This document shows positions 43,343-52,376 of a DNA stretch of 64,000 bases, one piece after another; the stretch's first letter is position 1, and each line of letters begins with the position of its first letter. The translations under genes were made by a program, and so were the position numbers. Origin of the DNA: Clostridiaceae bacterium. GTDB lineage: Bacteria > Bacillota > Clostridia > Saccharofermentanales > Saccharofermentanaceae. The notes beneath the pieces are model-generated. The model was given only the letters and a program-made list of their open reading frames with translations, did not search any database and had not been told where the DNA came from. Where the stretch lies: NCBI GenBank assembly GCA_012729635.1, contig JAAYCT010000030.1, positions 1-64,000 on the forward strand, written 5' to 3'.

Positions 43343-44644
43343 TTACAAATTGGCGGTAATGCCCGTAAACAAGATTGTTCCGTCGGTGGTATCACAAATC
43401 GCGAACAGGAACGGTCGATCTGCATTAAATACAATCGTCTGCTCCGGATCATCGTTCGGGGCCGCTTTTATGTCCATCACCACCGCGGTGGCCGCCGCAG
43501 CTTCCGCACCCTCCTCATTCACGCGAATATATGTTTTGTGCATGATTTCCGAAACATAAAGATCATTTTTGTTGCTTTCCAGCATGTTTGCAAATTGCGC
43601 ATTCATCGTAAAAGCTTCGTTCATTCCGAGCGCCTGCATGGTTTGAATCATAGAGGATTGAAATTCAAATTCAAATTTCGGAAGACTGATGATCACCTCT
43701 TTTTCGGATGCACTTGAAAGCAGGGATTCGATTCCGGTCTCGGAGATTTCTTCCGATACATCCTCGGGTGCGTATCCCTTTTTCGGAAGGATGAAGGTCA
43801 TGGCGTACGGGCCGGTCTCTCCCTCGTCTCCGCGGAACGGAAGGAGGATGAGTTGGAACGTATTTCCCTCCGTGTAACGTACAGTCCACCGAGCATGCAT
43901 GAAAGGAACCGTCGTATCTCCGTTGCTTCCGTGGAAGACTTCGTCAAAGGTTTGATCCTTGTCAAAGCTCGTTTCCCATTCGCCCAGAAAATAGAGGGCG
44001 TTTATCAAGACCAAACGAGTCAAGGAAGACACGTCATTTTTCAGAATTTCCGGGATTTTCCCGTGCGTCTTATGATTTACCCAGGCGTTCATCAATTCTT
44101 CCGCGCCGGAAGGATCATCTACAAAGTCGACATTGTACAGATCCGCCATGAAATTCTCGTTGCAGTGGCTTACGTATTCTTTTGCAAAATTGTAATCGTC
44201 CTGAAGCCACAAGGAATTGGATGTTTCCATGCCGTTTCGGTTCGCACGCCACATCAGTTGAGCAACCGAAGAAAGAATCTCCTCTTCGGAAATGCCGGAC
44301 ATCCGAAGCGCGGACATCATTTCATCCCGGGTGTTGCCTTCGGCGCCGATCGCGGTCATCAACAGAGCCAGCTGTAAACTGGCGGGAGAGATCGCGATGT
44401 TCTCCCCGTCGTACATCTTAAGAAGCACGTCGAAACCGTAACGGTTTAATCCCGAAACAAACTCGCTCGAAAACGGAGTCAGTTTTTTGGGCGTGAGGGC
44501 GGCTTCAAATGTTATGATATTACTGTCAATCCCCTGAAAAGGATTGTCCTTCTCTTTGACGCGAATATCTGAGCATCCACCCAAAGAAAACAGTAGGGTT
44601 GTCGATAGAATCACAGATAACAGTCGTTTGGTCAGTCTTTTCAT
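43343..44644 (-). CDS. Lipoprotein serpin 1 (protease inhibitor)
   Basis: 433 residues. The signal peptide ends in SLGGC (lipobox). The serpin fold (about 60-433) shows NRYGFDVLLKMYDGENIAISPASLQLALLMTAIGAEGNT, the NALYFLGEWE shutter strand, and the C-terminal FNADRPFLFAICDTTDGTILFTG. The reactive loop has the inhibitory hinge EEGAEAAAATA. Counting from hinge Glu as P17 puts P1 at the Lys of MDIKAAP, so trypsin-like proteases are likely targets. A second serpin gene lies just upstream in the same direction (44 nt apart). AAGGA is 8 nt before ATG 44644. Confidence 0.92.
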   Translation of the reverse strand: MKRLTKRLLSVILSTTLLFSLGGCSDIRVKEKDNPFQGIDSNIITFEAALTPKKLTPFSSEFVSGLNRYGFDVLLKMYDGENIAISPASLQLALLMTAIGAEGNTRDEMMSALRMSGISEEEILSSVAQLMWRANRNGMETSNSLWLQDDYNFAKEYVSHCNENFMADLYNVDFVDDPSGAEELMNAWVNHKTHGKIPEILKNDVSSLTRLVLINALYFLGEWETSFDKDQTFDEVFHGSNGDTTVPFMHARWTVRYTEGNTFQLILLPFRGDEGETGPYAMTFILPKKGYAPEDVSEEISETGIESLLSSASEKEVIISLPKFEFEFQSSMIQTMQALGMNEAFTMNAQFANMLESNKNDLYVSEIMHKTYIRVNEEGAEAAAATAVVMDIKAAPNDDPEQTIVFNADRPFLFAICDTTDGTILFTGITANL

Positions 44645-44688
44645 TGTTGTATCCTTCTTTCGTTGTTTTCGGGTTTGTTCCAATCGGT

Positions 44689-45987
44689 TTAGTCGATCGT
44701 TGCGGTAATCCCGGTAAACAGGATCGTTCCGTCCGTGGTGTCAAAAATCGAGAAAAGAAACGGACTGTCGGCGTTAAAGATCACGGGCTGCTCCGGATCA
44801 ATCGGCATTGCCGTCTCTGCCATGATTACGGTGGTAATCGCCGCGGCCTCCGCACCTTCCTCATCGATCCGTACATAGGTCTTGTGGAGGATATCGGAAA
44901 TGAAAAGCCCGTTCGGTCCGTCGGTCATCTTGTCAAAACGGGCACTATCATTAAATGCGTCTTCCATTCCGAGGCGTTTCATCGTCTCCACCATGGATGT
45001 TTCGTATTCAAACTCGAATTTCGGAAGGCTGATCCGGACCAACGTATCCCGAGCGTTCGCAATTGCGTCGGCAAAATCACTTTCGGACAATTCCCGGGCT
45101 ACGTCTTCCGGGGTATTTTTGTTTTTCGGAAGCATAAAGGACATCGCAAACGGACCCGTCATTCCGTCGTCGCCGAGAAACGGAAGGATAATCATTTGGT
45201 AGGTCTCACCCTCCATGTAAAGCACCGTCTGCTCTGCGTGCATAAACGGTATCGTCGATTCGCCGACGGCTCCGAAAAAGGTATCGTCATAGGTATTATT
45301 GGCTTCAAAAGGAGTAACCCAATCTCCGAGAAAATACAGGGCGTTCGCCAAGACCAGCCGGGTGGAGGAATCAAGCGGCTGGTTGAGGATTTTCGGTATT
45401 TTGCCGTGCGTTTTCTCGTCGCCCCAGTCGTTAATCCGTTTTGTACTGTCGACCGGTTCGTTGATATAGTCGAGCGTATAAATATCGGCCATAAAATCGG
45501 TCGTACAGATGTCCAAAAATGCATCGGCGAATCCGTAGTCCTTCTGCGGGAAAAGAGCGTTGGCCGCCTCCATTCCGTTGGTGTTTACGCGCCACATCAA
45601 CTGACCGACGAAGGAACGAATCTCTTCGTCGGACATTTCACTCATCTGAAGAGCGGTCATCATTTCTTCCTTCGTGTTGCCGGTCGCACCCATGGAAGTC
45701 ATCAGCATGGCGAGCTCCAGACTGGCGGGAGAAACGGAGATGCTTTGCTCTTCGTAAAGATCCAAGAGGACCTGAAAGCCGAATCGGTTCATCCCGGAAG
45801 TAAACTCCGTCGAAAAGGGCTCGATCTCTCTGGGCGACAAAACGGCCTCGTATGACTCCAGTTTGGTGATCGAGTTTTCGTCCGGTTCGGAGTCGTTTCG
45901 GAAGGATATTTCCAAGCATCCGGAAAGCGAAATGCAAATCGACGCGACGAGCGCGTACGTAACCAGTATTGAAAACCTTTTTTTCAT
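44689..45987 (-). CDS. Lipoprotein serpin 2 (protease inhibitor)
   Basis: 432 residues, paralogous to serpin 1 along its length. The lipobox is LSGC. Serpin blocks include NRFGFQVLLDLYEEQSISVSPASLELAMLMTSMGATGNT, ANALYFLGDW and FNADSPFLFSIFDTTDGTILFTG. The hinge reads EEGAEAAAITT, still inhibitory in form. P1 by the same counting is the Thr of AETAMP, with neighbouring Ala, so an elastase- or subtilisin-like target is likely. AAAGGAG is 9 nt before ATG 45987. First gene of the serpin pair; the frame upstream to 46296 is not used. Confidence 0.92.
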   Translation of the reverse strand: MKKRFSILVTYALVASICISLSGCLEISFRNDSEPDENSITKLESYEAVLSPREIEPFSTEFTSGMNRFGFQVLLDLYEEQSISVSPASLELAMLMTSMGATGNTKEEMMTALQMSEMSDEEIRSFVGQLMWRVNTNGMEAANALFPQKDYGFADAFLDICTTDFMADIYTLDYINEPVDSTKRINDWGDEKTHGKIPKILNQPLDSSTRLVLANALYFLGDWVTPFEANNTYDDTFFGAVGESTIPFMHAEQTVLYMEGETYQMIILPFLGDDGMTGPFAMSFMLPKNKNTPEDVARELSESDFADAIANARDTLVRISLPKFEFEYETSMVETMKRLGMEDAFNDSARFDKMTDGPNGLFISDILHKTYVRIDEEGAEAAAITTVIMAETAMPIDPEQPVIFNADSPFLFSIFDTTDGTILFTGITATID

Positions 45988-46221
45988 ATGTTGCTCCTTT
46001 CGGATTGAAAACAATCCACTCGCCTTTTCGGCTCTACACATCAGACGAGCAACGATCAAGAATTGTTGCGTCTCTTTTAGAAAATTCCGAGCGCATTGAC
46101 TTCGCTTTTCCTGTAGAATATCATTTTTACATGAGAGATAGTATGATGGGGGAGTAAACAAGACACATTCTACATCGGAAGTTTTGCGCTTTGACGTGAG
46201 AAGGAGAAGGGGGGGTGAAGG

Positions 46222-47085
46222 ATGAAGATTCTGGTTATCGGCGGAACGCGCTATTTCGGCAAGCACTTGGTTCGGGAACTGTTGGATCAAGGCCATGAGG
46301 TTACCATCGCGACGAGGGGTTTAACTCCGGATGTTTTCGGAAATGAAGTCGAGCGAATACGTTTCAATCGAACGGATCGTGAAAGTGTACGGTCGGAATT
46401 ATCGGGACGAGAATTCGACGTGGCATACGATAACATCAATTATTCGCCGTATGATACGGAGAGCATACTGGAGTGCATTCAAACCCAAAGATATATTTTT
46501 ACCTCCTCCTCCGCGGTATATCGCGGAGGACGCAACCTTTCGGAAAAGGATTTCGATCCGTATCACTACCTGATCCGCATGGGTCGGAGAACGGATTTTG
46601 ATTACGCAGAAGGGAAGCGCTTGTGCGAGAGCGTGCTGTTCCAAAATTATAAGATCGATGCTTGCGCGGTTCGATTCCCGATTGTCATCGGGAAGGATGA
46701 CTACACGAGAAGATTGTATTCCTATGTCGAGCATATTGCTCGGGGCGAGAAAATGAATATCGATAATGCGGATGCGCGCTTTTCGATGATCGAGTCTTTG
46801 CAAGCCGGGGCCTTTCTGGCGTATCTGGCAGACCGAAAGGATACCGGACCGATGAACGCAGCAGCACGTGGGCACATCAGCGTTGCTCAGATTGTTAAAC
46901 GGATTGAAGAGATTCTTGACCGCAAAGCGATTCTGGGCTCAAACGGAATTCCGGGGGAATTTAACGGTTATCCCCATAACACTCTTTCGACCGAAAAAGC
47001 CGAGGCAACGAATTTCTGCTTCGCCGAATTGGATCCGACAATCCGCGACCTTCTAAAAACATACGCAATCGATTTTGTCGAGTAA
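46222..47085 (+). CDS. NAD-dependent epimerase/dehydratase family protein
   Basis: 287 residues of the extended SDR family. The N-terminal ILVIGGTRYFGKHLVRELLDQGHEV is the Rossmann nucleotide site. FTSSSAVYRGGRN holds the Ser, but the usual Y-x3-K is replaced by FDYAEGKRLCE (Y-x3-K is visible as YAEGK). The substrate is likely a sugar nucleotide, but close relatives act as RNA-binding proteins. An AAGGAGAAGGGGGGG stretch precedes the ATG. Divergent from the serpin pair. Confidence 0.85.
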   Translation: MKILVIGGTRYFGKHLVRELLDQGHEVTIATRGLTPDVFGNEVERIRFNRTDRESVRSELSGREFDVAYDNINYSPYDTESILECIQTQRYIFTSSSAVYRGGRNLSEKDFDPYHYLIRMGRRTDFDYAEGKRLCESVLFQNYKIDACAVRFPIVIGKDDYTRRLYSYVEHIARGEKMNIDNADARFSMIESLQAGAFLAYLADRKDTGPMNAAARGHISVAQIVKRIEEILDRKAILGSNGIPGEFNGYPHNTLSTEKAEATNFCFAELDPTIRDLLKTYAIDFVE

Positions 47086-47218
47086 ATCCGATGTCGGACC
47101 GCCCGCCGTGAATCGGTGTTTCTTGTTTGTACGATTTGTGTCGTCCCCGTGGAAGGATGCTTCGTTTTGGCGTATAATACGTTCTGTTTGAGCATTGATT
47201 TCGAAGGGACGGACCGAA

Positions 47219-48199
47219 ATGATTTATGACAACGTTTTGATGGCGGTCGGCCATACACCGATGATTCGACTCCGGCATATGACCGGCTCGAATGACGCGG
47301 AAATTCTCGTCAAGTACGAGGGACTGAATGTCGGCGGTTCAATCAAGACCCGGACTGCTCTGAATATGATCGAGGATGCGGAAAAGAAAGGACTCATCGG
47401 TCCGGACAGCATCATTGTCGAGCCCACCAGCGGGAATCAGGGAATCGGACTGGCACTGGTCGGCGCGGTCAAAGGGTATCGAACCGTGATCGTTATGCCG
47501 GACTCCGTCAGCCTGGAGCGGAGGAAACTGGTGGAGCATTACGGGGCGGAAGTCGTTATCGTTCACGACCAAGGAGATATCGGGGAATGTATCCAAAGAT
47601 GTCTGGATGAAGCCAATCGATTGGCGCGTGAGAATCCGAACGTATTCGTTCCTCAGCAGTTTAATAATCCGGCCAATCCGACCGTACATCGACACCATAC
47701 CGCGCTTGAGATCCTGGAGCAGGTCGCAGGACCGATTCACGGATACTGCGCCGGAATCGGAACCGGAGGGACGCTTTCCGGAATCGGAGAAGTCCTTAGA
47801 GCACAGAATCCCGGACTTGAGATTTGGGCGGTCGAACCGGAACACGCGGCAATACTCGCCGGCGGAAACATCGGTACGCATTTGCAGATGGGGATTGGGG
47901 ACGGACTGATTCCCGGAAATCTGAACCTCGATATTTTTGATCATATCCACGTCGTATCGGATGATGAGGCAATCGGAACCGCACGGGATCTCGCGCGAAA
48001 AGAAGGGTTGCTGTGCGGTATATCCAGCGGATCGAACGTTGCGGCGGCGATGGTAATGGCCGGAAAGCTCGGAAAGGGGAAAACCGTTGTCACGGTCCTG
48101 CCGGATACCGCCGAAAGGTATTTCAGCACTCCGCTTTTCATTGAAACCGAATCGGAAAAGGGGTCATCGGATCCGAAAGGTTGTGTTACGTCTCCCTGA
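47219..48199 (+). CDS. cysK: Cysteine synthase-like PLP enzyme
   Basis: 326 residues of the fold II PLP family. The PLP lysine lies in NVGGSIKTRTALNMIEDAEKKG; typical CysK has SVKDR, so Asp is replaced by Thr. The substrate loop is TSGNQGIGLAL where most have TSGNTG. The phosphate loop GIGTGGTLSG and the C-terminal LLCGISSGSNVAAA and LPDTAERYFSTPLF are normal. It makes cysteine from O-acetylserine and sulfide, or a related reaction. TATAAT (47173-47178) is a candidate -10. ATG 47219 follows a GAAGGGACGG ribosome region. Confidence 0.85.
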   Translation: MIYDNVLMAVGHTPMIRLRHMTGSNDAEILVKYEGLNVGGSIKTRTALNMIEDAEKKGLIGPDSIIVEPTSGNQGIGLALVGAVKGYRTVIVMPDSVSLERRKLVEHYGAEVVIVHDQGDIGECIQRCLDEANRLARENPNVFVPQQFNNPANPTVHRHHTALEILEQVAGPIHGYCAGIGTGGTLSGIGEVLRAQNPGLEIWAVEPEHAAILAGGNIGTHLQMGIGDGLIPGNLNLDIFDHIHVVSDDEAIGTARDLARKEGLLCGISSGSNVAAAMVMAGKLGKGKTVVTVLPDTAERYFSTPLFIETESEKGSSDPKGCVTSP

Positions 48200-48223
48200 G
48201 GTTGGGTGTTATCCGATAATCAA

Positions 48224-49060
48224 TCAGGAAAACAGAGATCGAATGCGATCGATATTTTCACGGCACAGATTGTATCCGTGTCGATAGTTGGCTTCAATCT
48301 GATTCATATTTTTTTCCAGACTGTTCAGCGGGTAATCCGGGCGCAGGATGACCGCCTTACCCGATTCCTCCAGCTTTTCGCAAAAGAGAAGCGTTTCATT
48401 ATATAGATTGTGCCGGTTTTTTAGCAGGTCGACCATCAGCGGGTATTTTTTTCCGATCAGACGAATGGCAAAATTGTATTCTTTTGCGTATTCTTTTCGA
48501 AAATGCCTGGGCTGAGTCAGAATGATCAGATTTTTCTCCTGGCCGTCCGATATCGCTTTCCGTACCGGGATTGAATCCGAGATCCCGCCGTCATAATAGA
48601 TTCTTCCTTTCCAGTTGACTGCGGGGAAGGCGCCCGGAATGGCGCAGGTCGCCCGAAGAATGGTATATTCTTCATCCATTTCCTTACAGTCGAGGTATTC
48701 CGGTTTTCCGGTCACCGCATTGGTGACTCCGGCCAGAATCGTTCCGTCGTAGTTCAAAAATGCGTTTCGGTCAAAAGGCATCAGCTCGTTCGGGATGGTT
48801 CCAAATACAAAATCTATGCCGAACAGGCTCCGGGCGGTGAAGAGATTTCGCTTTCCGAAATACCGGCTGTCGTTTCGATAACGTTTCAGTATTTCAAGGT
48901 TGCGGCCGTGTTGTCGGGAGATGTAGGATACCCCGTTGCTGATGCCGGCCGAGACCCCGATACAATACGGGAAACGGATCCTTTGTTCAAGGAGATGATC
49001 CAGGGCTCCTGCGCTGAATATCGGACGAAGCGTACCTCCTTCAAGAATCAATCCCGGCAT
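48224..49060 (-). CDS. Patatin-like phospholipase
   Basis: 278 residues. It has the patatin oxyanion loop LILEGGTLRPIFSAGAL, the nucleophile elbow GVSAGISNG (G-x-S-x-G) and the Asp dyad partner in YYDGGISDSIP. It resembles the cytoplasmic YjjU/RssA-type patatins of bacteria. It starts 20 nt inside the end of the maf gene, with AAGGAGG before ATG 49060. Likely acts on phospholipids or acyl esters. Confidence 0.9.
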   Translation of the reverse strand: MPGLILEGGTLRPIFSAGALDHLLEQRIRFPYCIGVSAGISNGVSYISRQHGRNLEILKRYRNDSRYFGKRNLFTARSLFGIDFVFGTIPNELMPFDRNAFLNYDGTILAGVTNAVTGKPEYLDCKEMDEEYTILRATCAIPGAFPAVNWKGRIYYDGGISDSIPVRKAISDGQEKNLIILTQPRHFRKEYAKEYNFAIRLIGKKYPLMVDLLKNRHNLYNETLLFCEKLEESGKAVILRPDYPLNSLEKNMNQIEANYRHGYNLCRENIDRIRSLFS

Positions 49061-49715
49061 CGGACACCTCCTTGATCGAGAGAACCGGATATCCGAGCGA
49101 ATGGAGCTGGCGGGCGAGCTTCGCGAGCGGAAGTCCGACGACGGTGTCGTAACTTCCTTTGATTTTGGAAACCAGCAATCCGCCCGTTTCCTGTATACCG
49201 TAAGCACCGGCCTTGTCGAGCGGATCGCCCGAAAGCGCGTAACGCCGGATCAGTTCTTCCTGAAAATCATCCGAAGGATAAAACGTAACAACGGATTTGC
49301 TGCGGAATGTTTTTTCGAAAGATCCGAATCGGAGCGCAACCGCAGTATATACGCAGTGATCCCGACCGCTCAGGCTTCGTAGCATTTCGATGGCGTTCTC
49401 GCGGTCGGAAGGCTTGCCGAGGATTTGGTTTTCGGTGCTCACGACCGTGTCCGCAGAGATGATCAGGTGATCCGGAAATCGAGAGGAAACAAAACGCGCT
49501 TTCTCGAGCGCAATGGAGGAGCAGGCTTTTCGTGCATGATAGTAGGCGTTCTTCGCGGAATAATCCCGAACCATCCGAATAAGGATCTCTGACTCCGGAA
49601 TGTCCGTCGTTTCCACGCGAAAAGGGATGCCAAGCCGACCGAGAAGAGAAGCTCTTCGAGGGGAAGCGCTTGCCAGAATTACAGGCGGAGGTACGCTCAT
49701 CTTTTCAAAAAACAT
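49041..49715 (-). CDS. maf: Maf-family nucleotide pyrophosphatase
   Basis: 224 residues. The N-terminal VILASASPRRASLLGRLGIPF and the core ISADTVVSTENQILGKPSDRENAIEMLRSLSGRDHCVYTAVAL match Maf. GSYDTVVGLPLAKL closes the fold. Maf proteins hydrolyse non-canonical nucleoside triphosphates and are tied to septum control. GAGGAG is 8 nt before ATG 49715. Operon with the patatin gene. Confidence 0.93.
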   Translation of the reverse strand: MFFEKMSVPPPVILASASPRRASLLGRLGIPFRVETTDIPESEILIRMVRDYSAKNAYYHARKACSSIALEKARFVSSRFPDHLIISADTVVSTENQILGKPSDRENAIEMLRSLSGRDHCVYTAVALRFGSFEKTFRSKSVVTFYPSDDFQEELIRRYALSGDPLDKAGAYGIQETGGLLVSKIKGSYDTVVGLPLAKLARQLHSLGYPVLSIKEVSDAGIDS

Positions 49716-49742
49716 GGCTCAGACTCCTCATCATCAAACCGG

Positions 49743-50900
49743 TCACAACTGAAATTCGATGCGGTTTTTTCCTTTTCTCTTTGCCGCATACATCAGTTGA
49801 TCGGAAATATGGATCATGGTTTCCAGCGTAGACTCTTCCTTCATCTGGGTCACCCCGATACTACAGGAAGCACGAATTCCGCCGGGGAAGGGTCTGTTGA
49901 CCAAATCGTCGCGTATTTTTTCAACCATGCGTACGGCGCTTCGGATATCAAGGCCGGGCAGAAGGATTACAAATTCATCTCCGCCCCATCTGCAGACAAT
50001 GTCGCGAGGCGTCAGGGATGAACCGATGCGATTGGCGGTTTCGATCAATACCTTATCACCGACAAGGTGACCGAACATATCGTTGATTTCCTTAAGGTTA
50101 TCCAAATCCAAAAAAGCAAGAGAAAGCGGTTTTTCATGCTCTCTGCAAAGACGAATCCATCGGTTTCCGTCGTGTTCGAGGCGAACGCGGTTATGGGTTT
50201 GGGTAAGTAAATCCGTTGTGCTGATTGAGCGAAGGGCCTCCAGCGAAGAAAAATGCCGTAAACGATATTTTTCTGCTCCGCGGGCTCCGAACGCACAAAG
50301 GATTCCGGAGATCAGAAGATAGGAGGACCCCGCGATAAGTTCTCTCGGAGACAAGTCTTGTATCCGGAAAGAGGACAGCAGAATAAAACAGCATGCGGAT
50401 ATAAAGGAAACCGAGATGACGTAATAACGGTGATTCGGAAACATGAAATAGATAATAAAAATAAGGATCATCCCCATGGTCTGGATTAAAAAATCGGGAT
50501 TCGGGTAACATGCCAGCACAAAAAGAAAGACCAGCATACCGAAAAGCTCGAGCGCGGAAAGTGCCCGGGAGTAAATTCGAAAAGTACCGAAGCGATCCAG
50601 AAAAAAGTAAAAAACCAGCATACCGGCCGAAAGGAGAAGACGAAGCAGTACGACAAAGATCTTTGCCGGGATGCTGTTAATGAGAATCATGTCGGGAATC
50701 AGCAATAATATGTTGAATGCCGCCAGAACAAAGATCGAATAACCCTTTTCGCGGAGAGCGTACCGATGGAGATATCGATAGAAAGCCTCACTGTCCGGTT
50801 GTATCGCGGGAACGGCTTCGGATTCTGTCAGCGTTTTCGGATCGATTACATGGTTCTTTCCCGATTTTATCGCTTCAGACTGTCCTTTCATATTTGACAT
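49743..50900 (-). CDS. Membrane-bound GGDEF diguanylate cyclase
   Basis: 385 residues. Six hydrophobic helices span about 40-205. The GGDEF domain (about 220-385) starts STTDLLTQTHNRVRLEHDG, has an intact CRWGGDEFVILLPG and a DNLKEINDMFGHLVGD metal site. It should make cyclic di-GMP from two GTP. No I-site RxxD was identified with confidence. ATG 50900 is preferred because GAGGA is 6 nt upstream; ATG 50906 directly follows it. Confidence 0.93.
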   Translation of the reverse strand: MSNMKGQSEAIKSGKNHVIDPKTLTESEAVPAIQPDSEAFYRYLHRYALREKGYSIFVLAAFNILLLIPDMILINSIPAKIFVVLLRLLLSAGMLVFYFFLDRFGTFRIYSRALSALELFGMLVFLFVLACYPNPDFLIQTMGMILIFIIYFMFPNHRYYVISVSFISACCFILLSSFRIQDLSPRELIAGSSYLLISGILCAFGARGAEKYRLRHFSSLEALRSISTTDLLTQTHNRVRLEHDGNRWIRLCREHEKPLSLAFLDLDNLKEINDMFGHLVGDKVLIETANRIGSSLTPRDIVCRWGGDEFVILLPGLDIRSAVRMVEKIRDDLVNRPFPGGIRASCSIGVTQMKEESTLETMIHISDQLMYAAKRKGKNRIEFQL

Positions 50901-51027
50901 GTACATTCCTCTTTTGGTTATTCATAATATTCTTTGCTATACTCTAATCTTATCAAGGGGTCGATCCCGACCATCCAATGAAAGCGGGTTACGGGACCGG
51001 AACGGTAAAGGGAAGGGAAGAGGACAA

Positions 51028-51447
51028 ATGTCGCACTACATCCACAAGGTCCAATATTATGAAACCGACCAAATGCAAATTGCTCATCATTCTAATTATA
51101 TACGTTGGTTTGAGGAGGCGCGAACATTTTTTTTGGAAACGGCCGGATTCGGTTATGACAAAATGGAGGCCGTCGGAATTCTTTGTCCCGTTACGGAGGT
51201 ACAATGCCGATATGTAAATATGGTTCGGTTTCCGGACGAAGTGCTTATCCATACGATAATTCAGGAATTCTCCGGTGTTCGCATGACGGTCGGTTATTCG
51301 ATTTTGAACGCGAGGACGGGTGATCTTTGTGCCGAGGGATTCAGTCGTCATTGTTTTCTCGGAAAATCAGGAAAACCGGTTGCCCTTCAAAAGGAAAATC
51401 CTTCGTTGTTCCGACTTCTTTCGGAAAAAACAGAGAAACCCTGTTGA
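51028..51447 (+). CDS. YbgC/FadM-type acyl-CoA thioesterase
   Basis: 139 residues with the 4-hydroxybenzoyl-CoA thioesterase motif YYETDQMQIAHHSNYIRWFEEARTFF, where the Asp is catalytic. VTEVQCRYVNMVRFPDEVLI is the second signature. Members hydrolyse acyl-CoA or acyl-ACP esters. GGGAAGAGG lies 4 nt before ATG 51028; the frame continues upstream to 50899 inside the divergent promoter region. Divergent from the diguanylate cyclase gene. Confidence 0.92.
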   Translation: MSHYIHKVQYYETDQMQIAHHSNYIRWFEEARTFFLETAGFGYDKMEAVGILCPVTEVQCRYVNMVRFPDEVLIHTIIQEFSGVRMTVGYSILNARTGDLCAEGFSRHCFLGKSGKPVALQKENPSLFRLLSEKTEKPC

Positions 51448-51508
51448 ACGTTAACAAGTTGTTTATATATTTCTCCGAAAAAAAGATGAAAACAACAAGA
51501 AAAACTGC

Positions 51509-51526
51509 TATAATTGTAATCGTTAC
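51509..51526 (+). promoter_or_regulatory. Possible peroxiredoxin promoter with small inverted repeat
   Basis: TATAAT (51509-51514) lies 47 bp before the peroxiredoxin ATG. GTAA-TCG-TTAC (51516-51526) follows directly. The AT-rich symmetry recalls PerR/Fur-type boxes but does not match a consensus; the -35 is unclear. Confidence 0.4.
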
Positions 51527-51560
51527 TAATTTGGTTTATAAACAAAAAAGGAGGCGTCAT

Positions 51561-52238
51561 ATGGAAGGAAATGAATGTAATGCAATGCCGTTAATCGGAG
51601 AGGCAGCCCCGTCTTTTACTGCGGTCACTACTCAGGGTATGATCAATTTTCCGGAGGATTACAAGGGCAGTTGGGTAATTTTGTTTTCCCACCCGGCGGA
51701 CTTTACTCCGGTATGCACTACGGAGTTTATGACGTTTGCCACGATGGCGGACGAGTTTAAGGCACTGAACACCGAACTGGTCGGTCTTTCGGTCGACTCT
51801 TTGTACGCGCATATTGCCTGGCTTCGTAAGATTCAGGAAATTGAATGGAACGGTATGAAGGGTGTTGAGGTGAAGTTTCCGCTCATCGAGGATATTCGGA
51901 TGGATGTTGCCCGCAAGTACGGGATGATTCAGCCCGGACAATCAAACACTCAGGCGGTTCGAGCCGTTTTCTTTATTGATCCGACCGGTAAAATTCGCAC
52001 TATTCTTTACTATCCGCTTTCGATGGGAAGAAATTTTGACGAGATTAAAAGAATTATTATTGCTCTTCAGAAGGCAGACAAGGATCAGGTTGCGACACCG
52101 GCCAACTGGCGTCCCGGAGACGATGTCATCATTCCGACCGCCGGTTCCTGCGGAACCGCAAAGGAAAGAATGGAGGATACTTCGGACGACAAGTATTGTC
52201 TGGATTGGTTTATGTGTTTTAAGAGAGAAAAGAAGTAA
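51561..52238 (+). CDS. 1-Cys (Prx6-type) peroxiredoxin
   Basis: 225 residues. The peroxidatic Cys lies in FSHPADFTPVCTTEF, and the Prx6-type C-terminal half has KFPLIEDIRMDVARKYGM, RAVFFIDPTGKIRTILYYPLSMGRNFDE and NWRPGDDVIIP. Four extra Cys occur near the C-terminus (SCGTAK, KYCLDWFMCF), which may serve as resolving residues. It reduces H2O2 and organic peroxides. AAAAGGAGG is 6 nt before ATG 51561. A hairpin terminator of a dispersed type follows. Confidence 0.95.
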   Translation: MEGNECNAMPLIGEAAPSFTAVTTQGMINFPEDYKGSWVILFSHPADFTPVCTTEFMTFATMADEFKALNTELVGLSVDSLYAHIAWLRKIQEIEWNGMKGVEVKFPLIEDIRMDVARKYGMIQPGQSNTQAVRAVFFIDPTGKIRTILYYPLSMGRNFDEIKRIIIALQKADKDQVATPANWRPGDDVIIPTAGSCGTAKERMEDTSDDKYCLDWFMCFKREKK

Positions 52239-52263
52239 TACACATACTCTTCTCTCGAAAGAA

Positions 52264-52318
52264 TGGGCTGTCTCAAAAGACTTGAAAAAAAGTCAAATGA
52301 GACAGCCTCTTCTTTTTT
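52264..52318 (+). terminator. Hairpin terminator, copy 2 of a dispersed repeat
   Basis: GGCTGTCTCA (52266-52275) pairs perfectly with TGAGACAGCC (52298-52307). The inner GACTT/AAGTC stem is kept, and TCTTCTTTTTT follows. The whole unit is nearly identical to 1211-1260, and copy 2 restores the pairs that are G-U in copy 1. Confidence 0.85.
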
Positions 52319-52376
52319 CTTCAATTGCATTTGAGCGCAATATAAAATATGATAGATTTTCGGAGGATTGTATACT

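Noticed and set aside
52264-52318. The hairpin repeat as an insertion-sequence end
   Set aside because: No transposase gene or target duplication is visible near either copy; kept only as a dispersed terminator.
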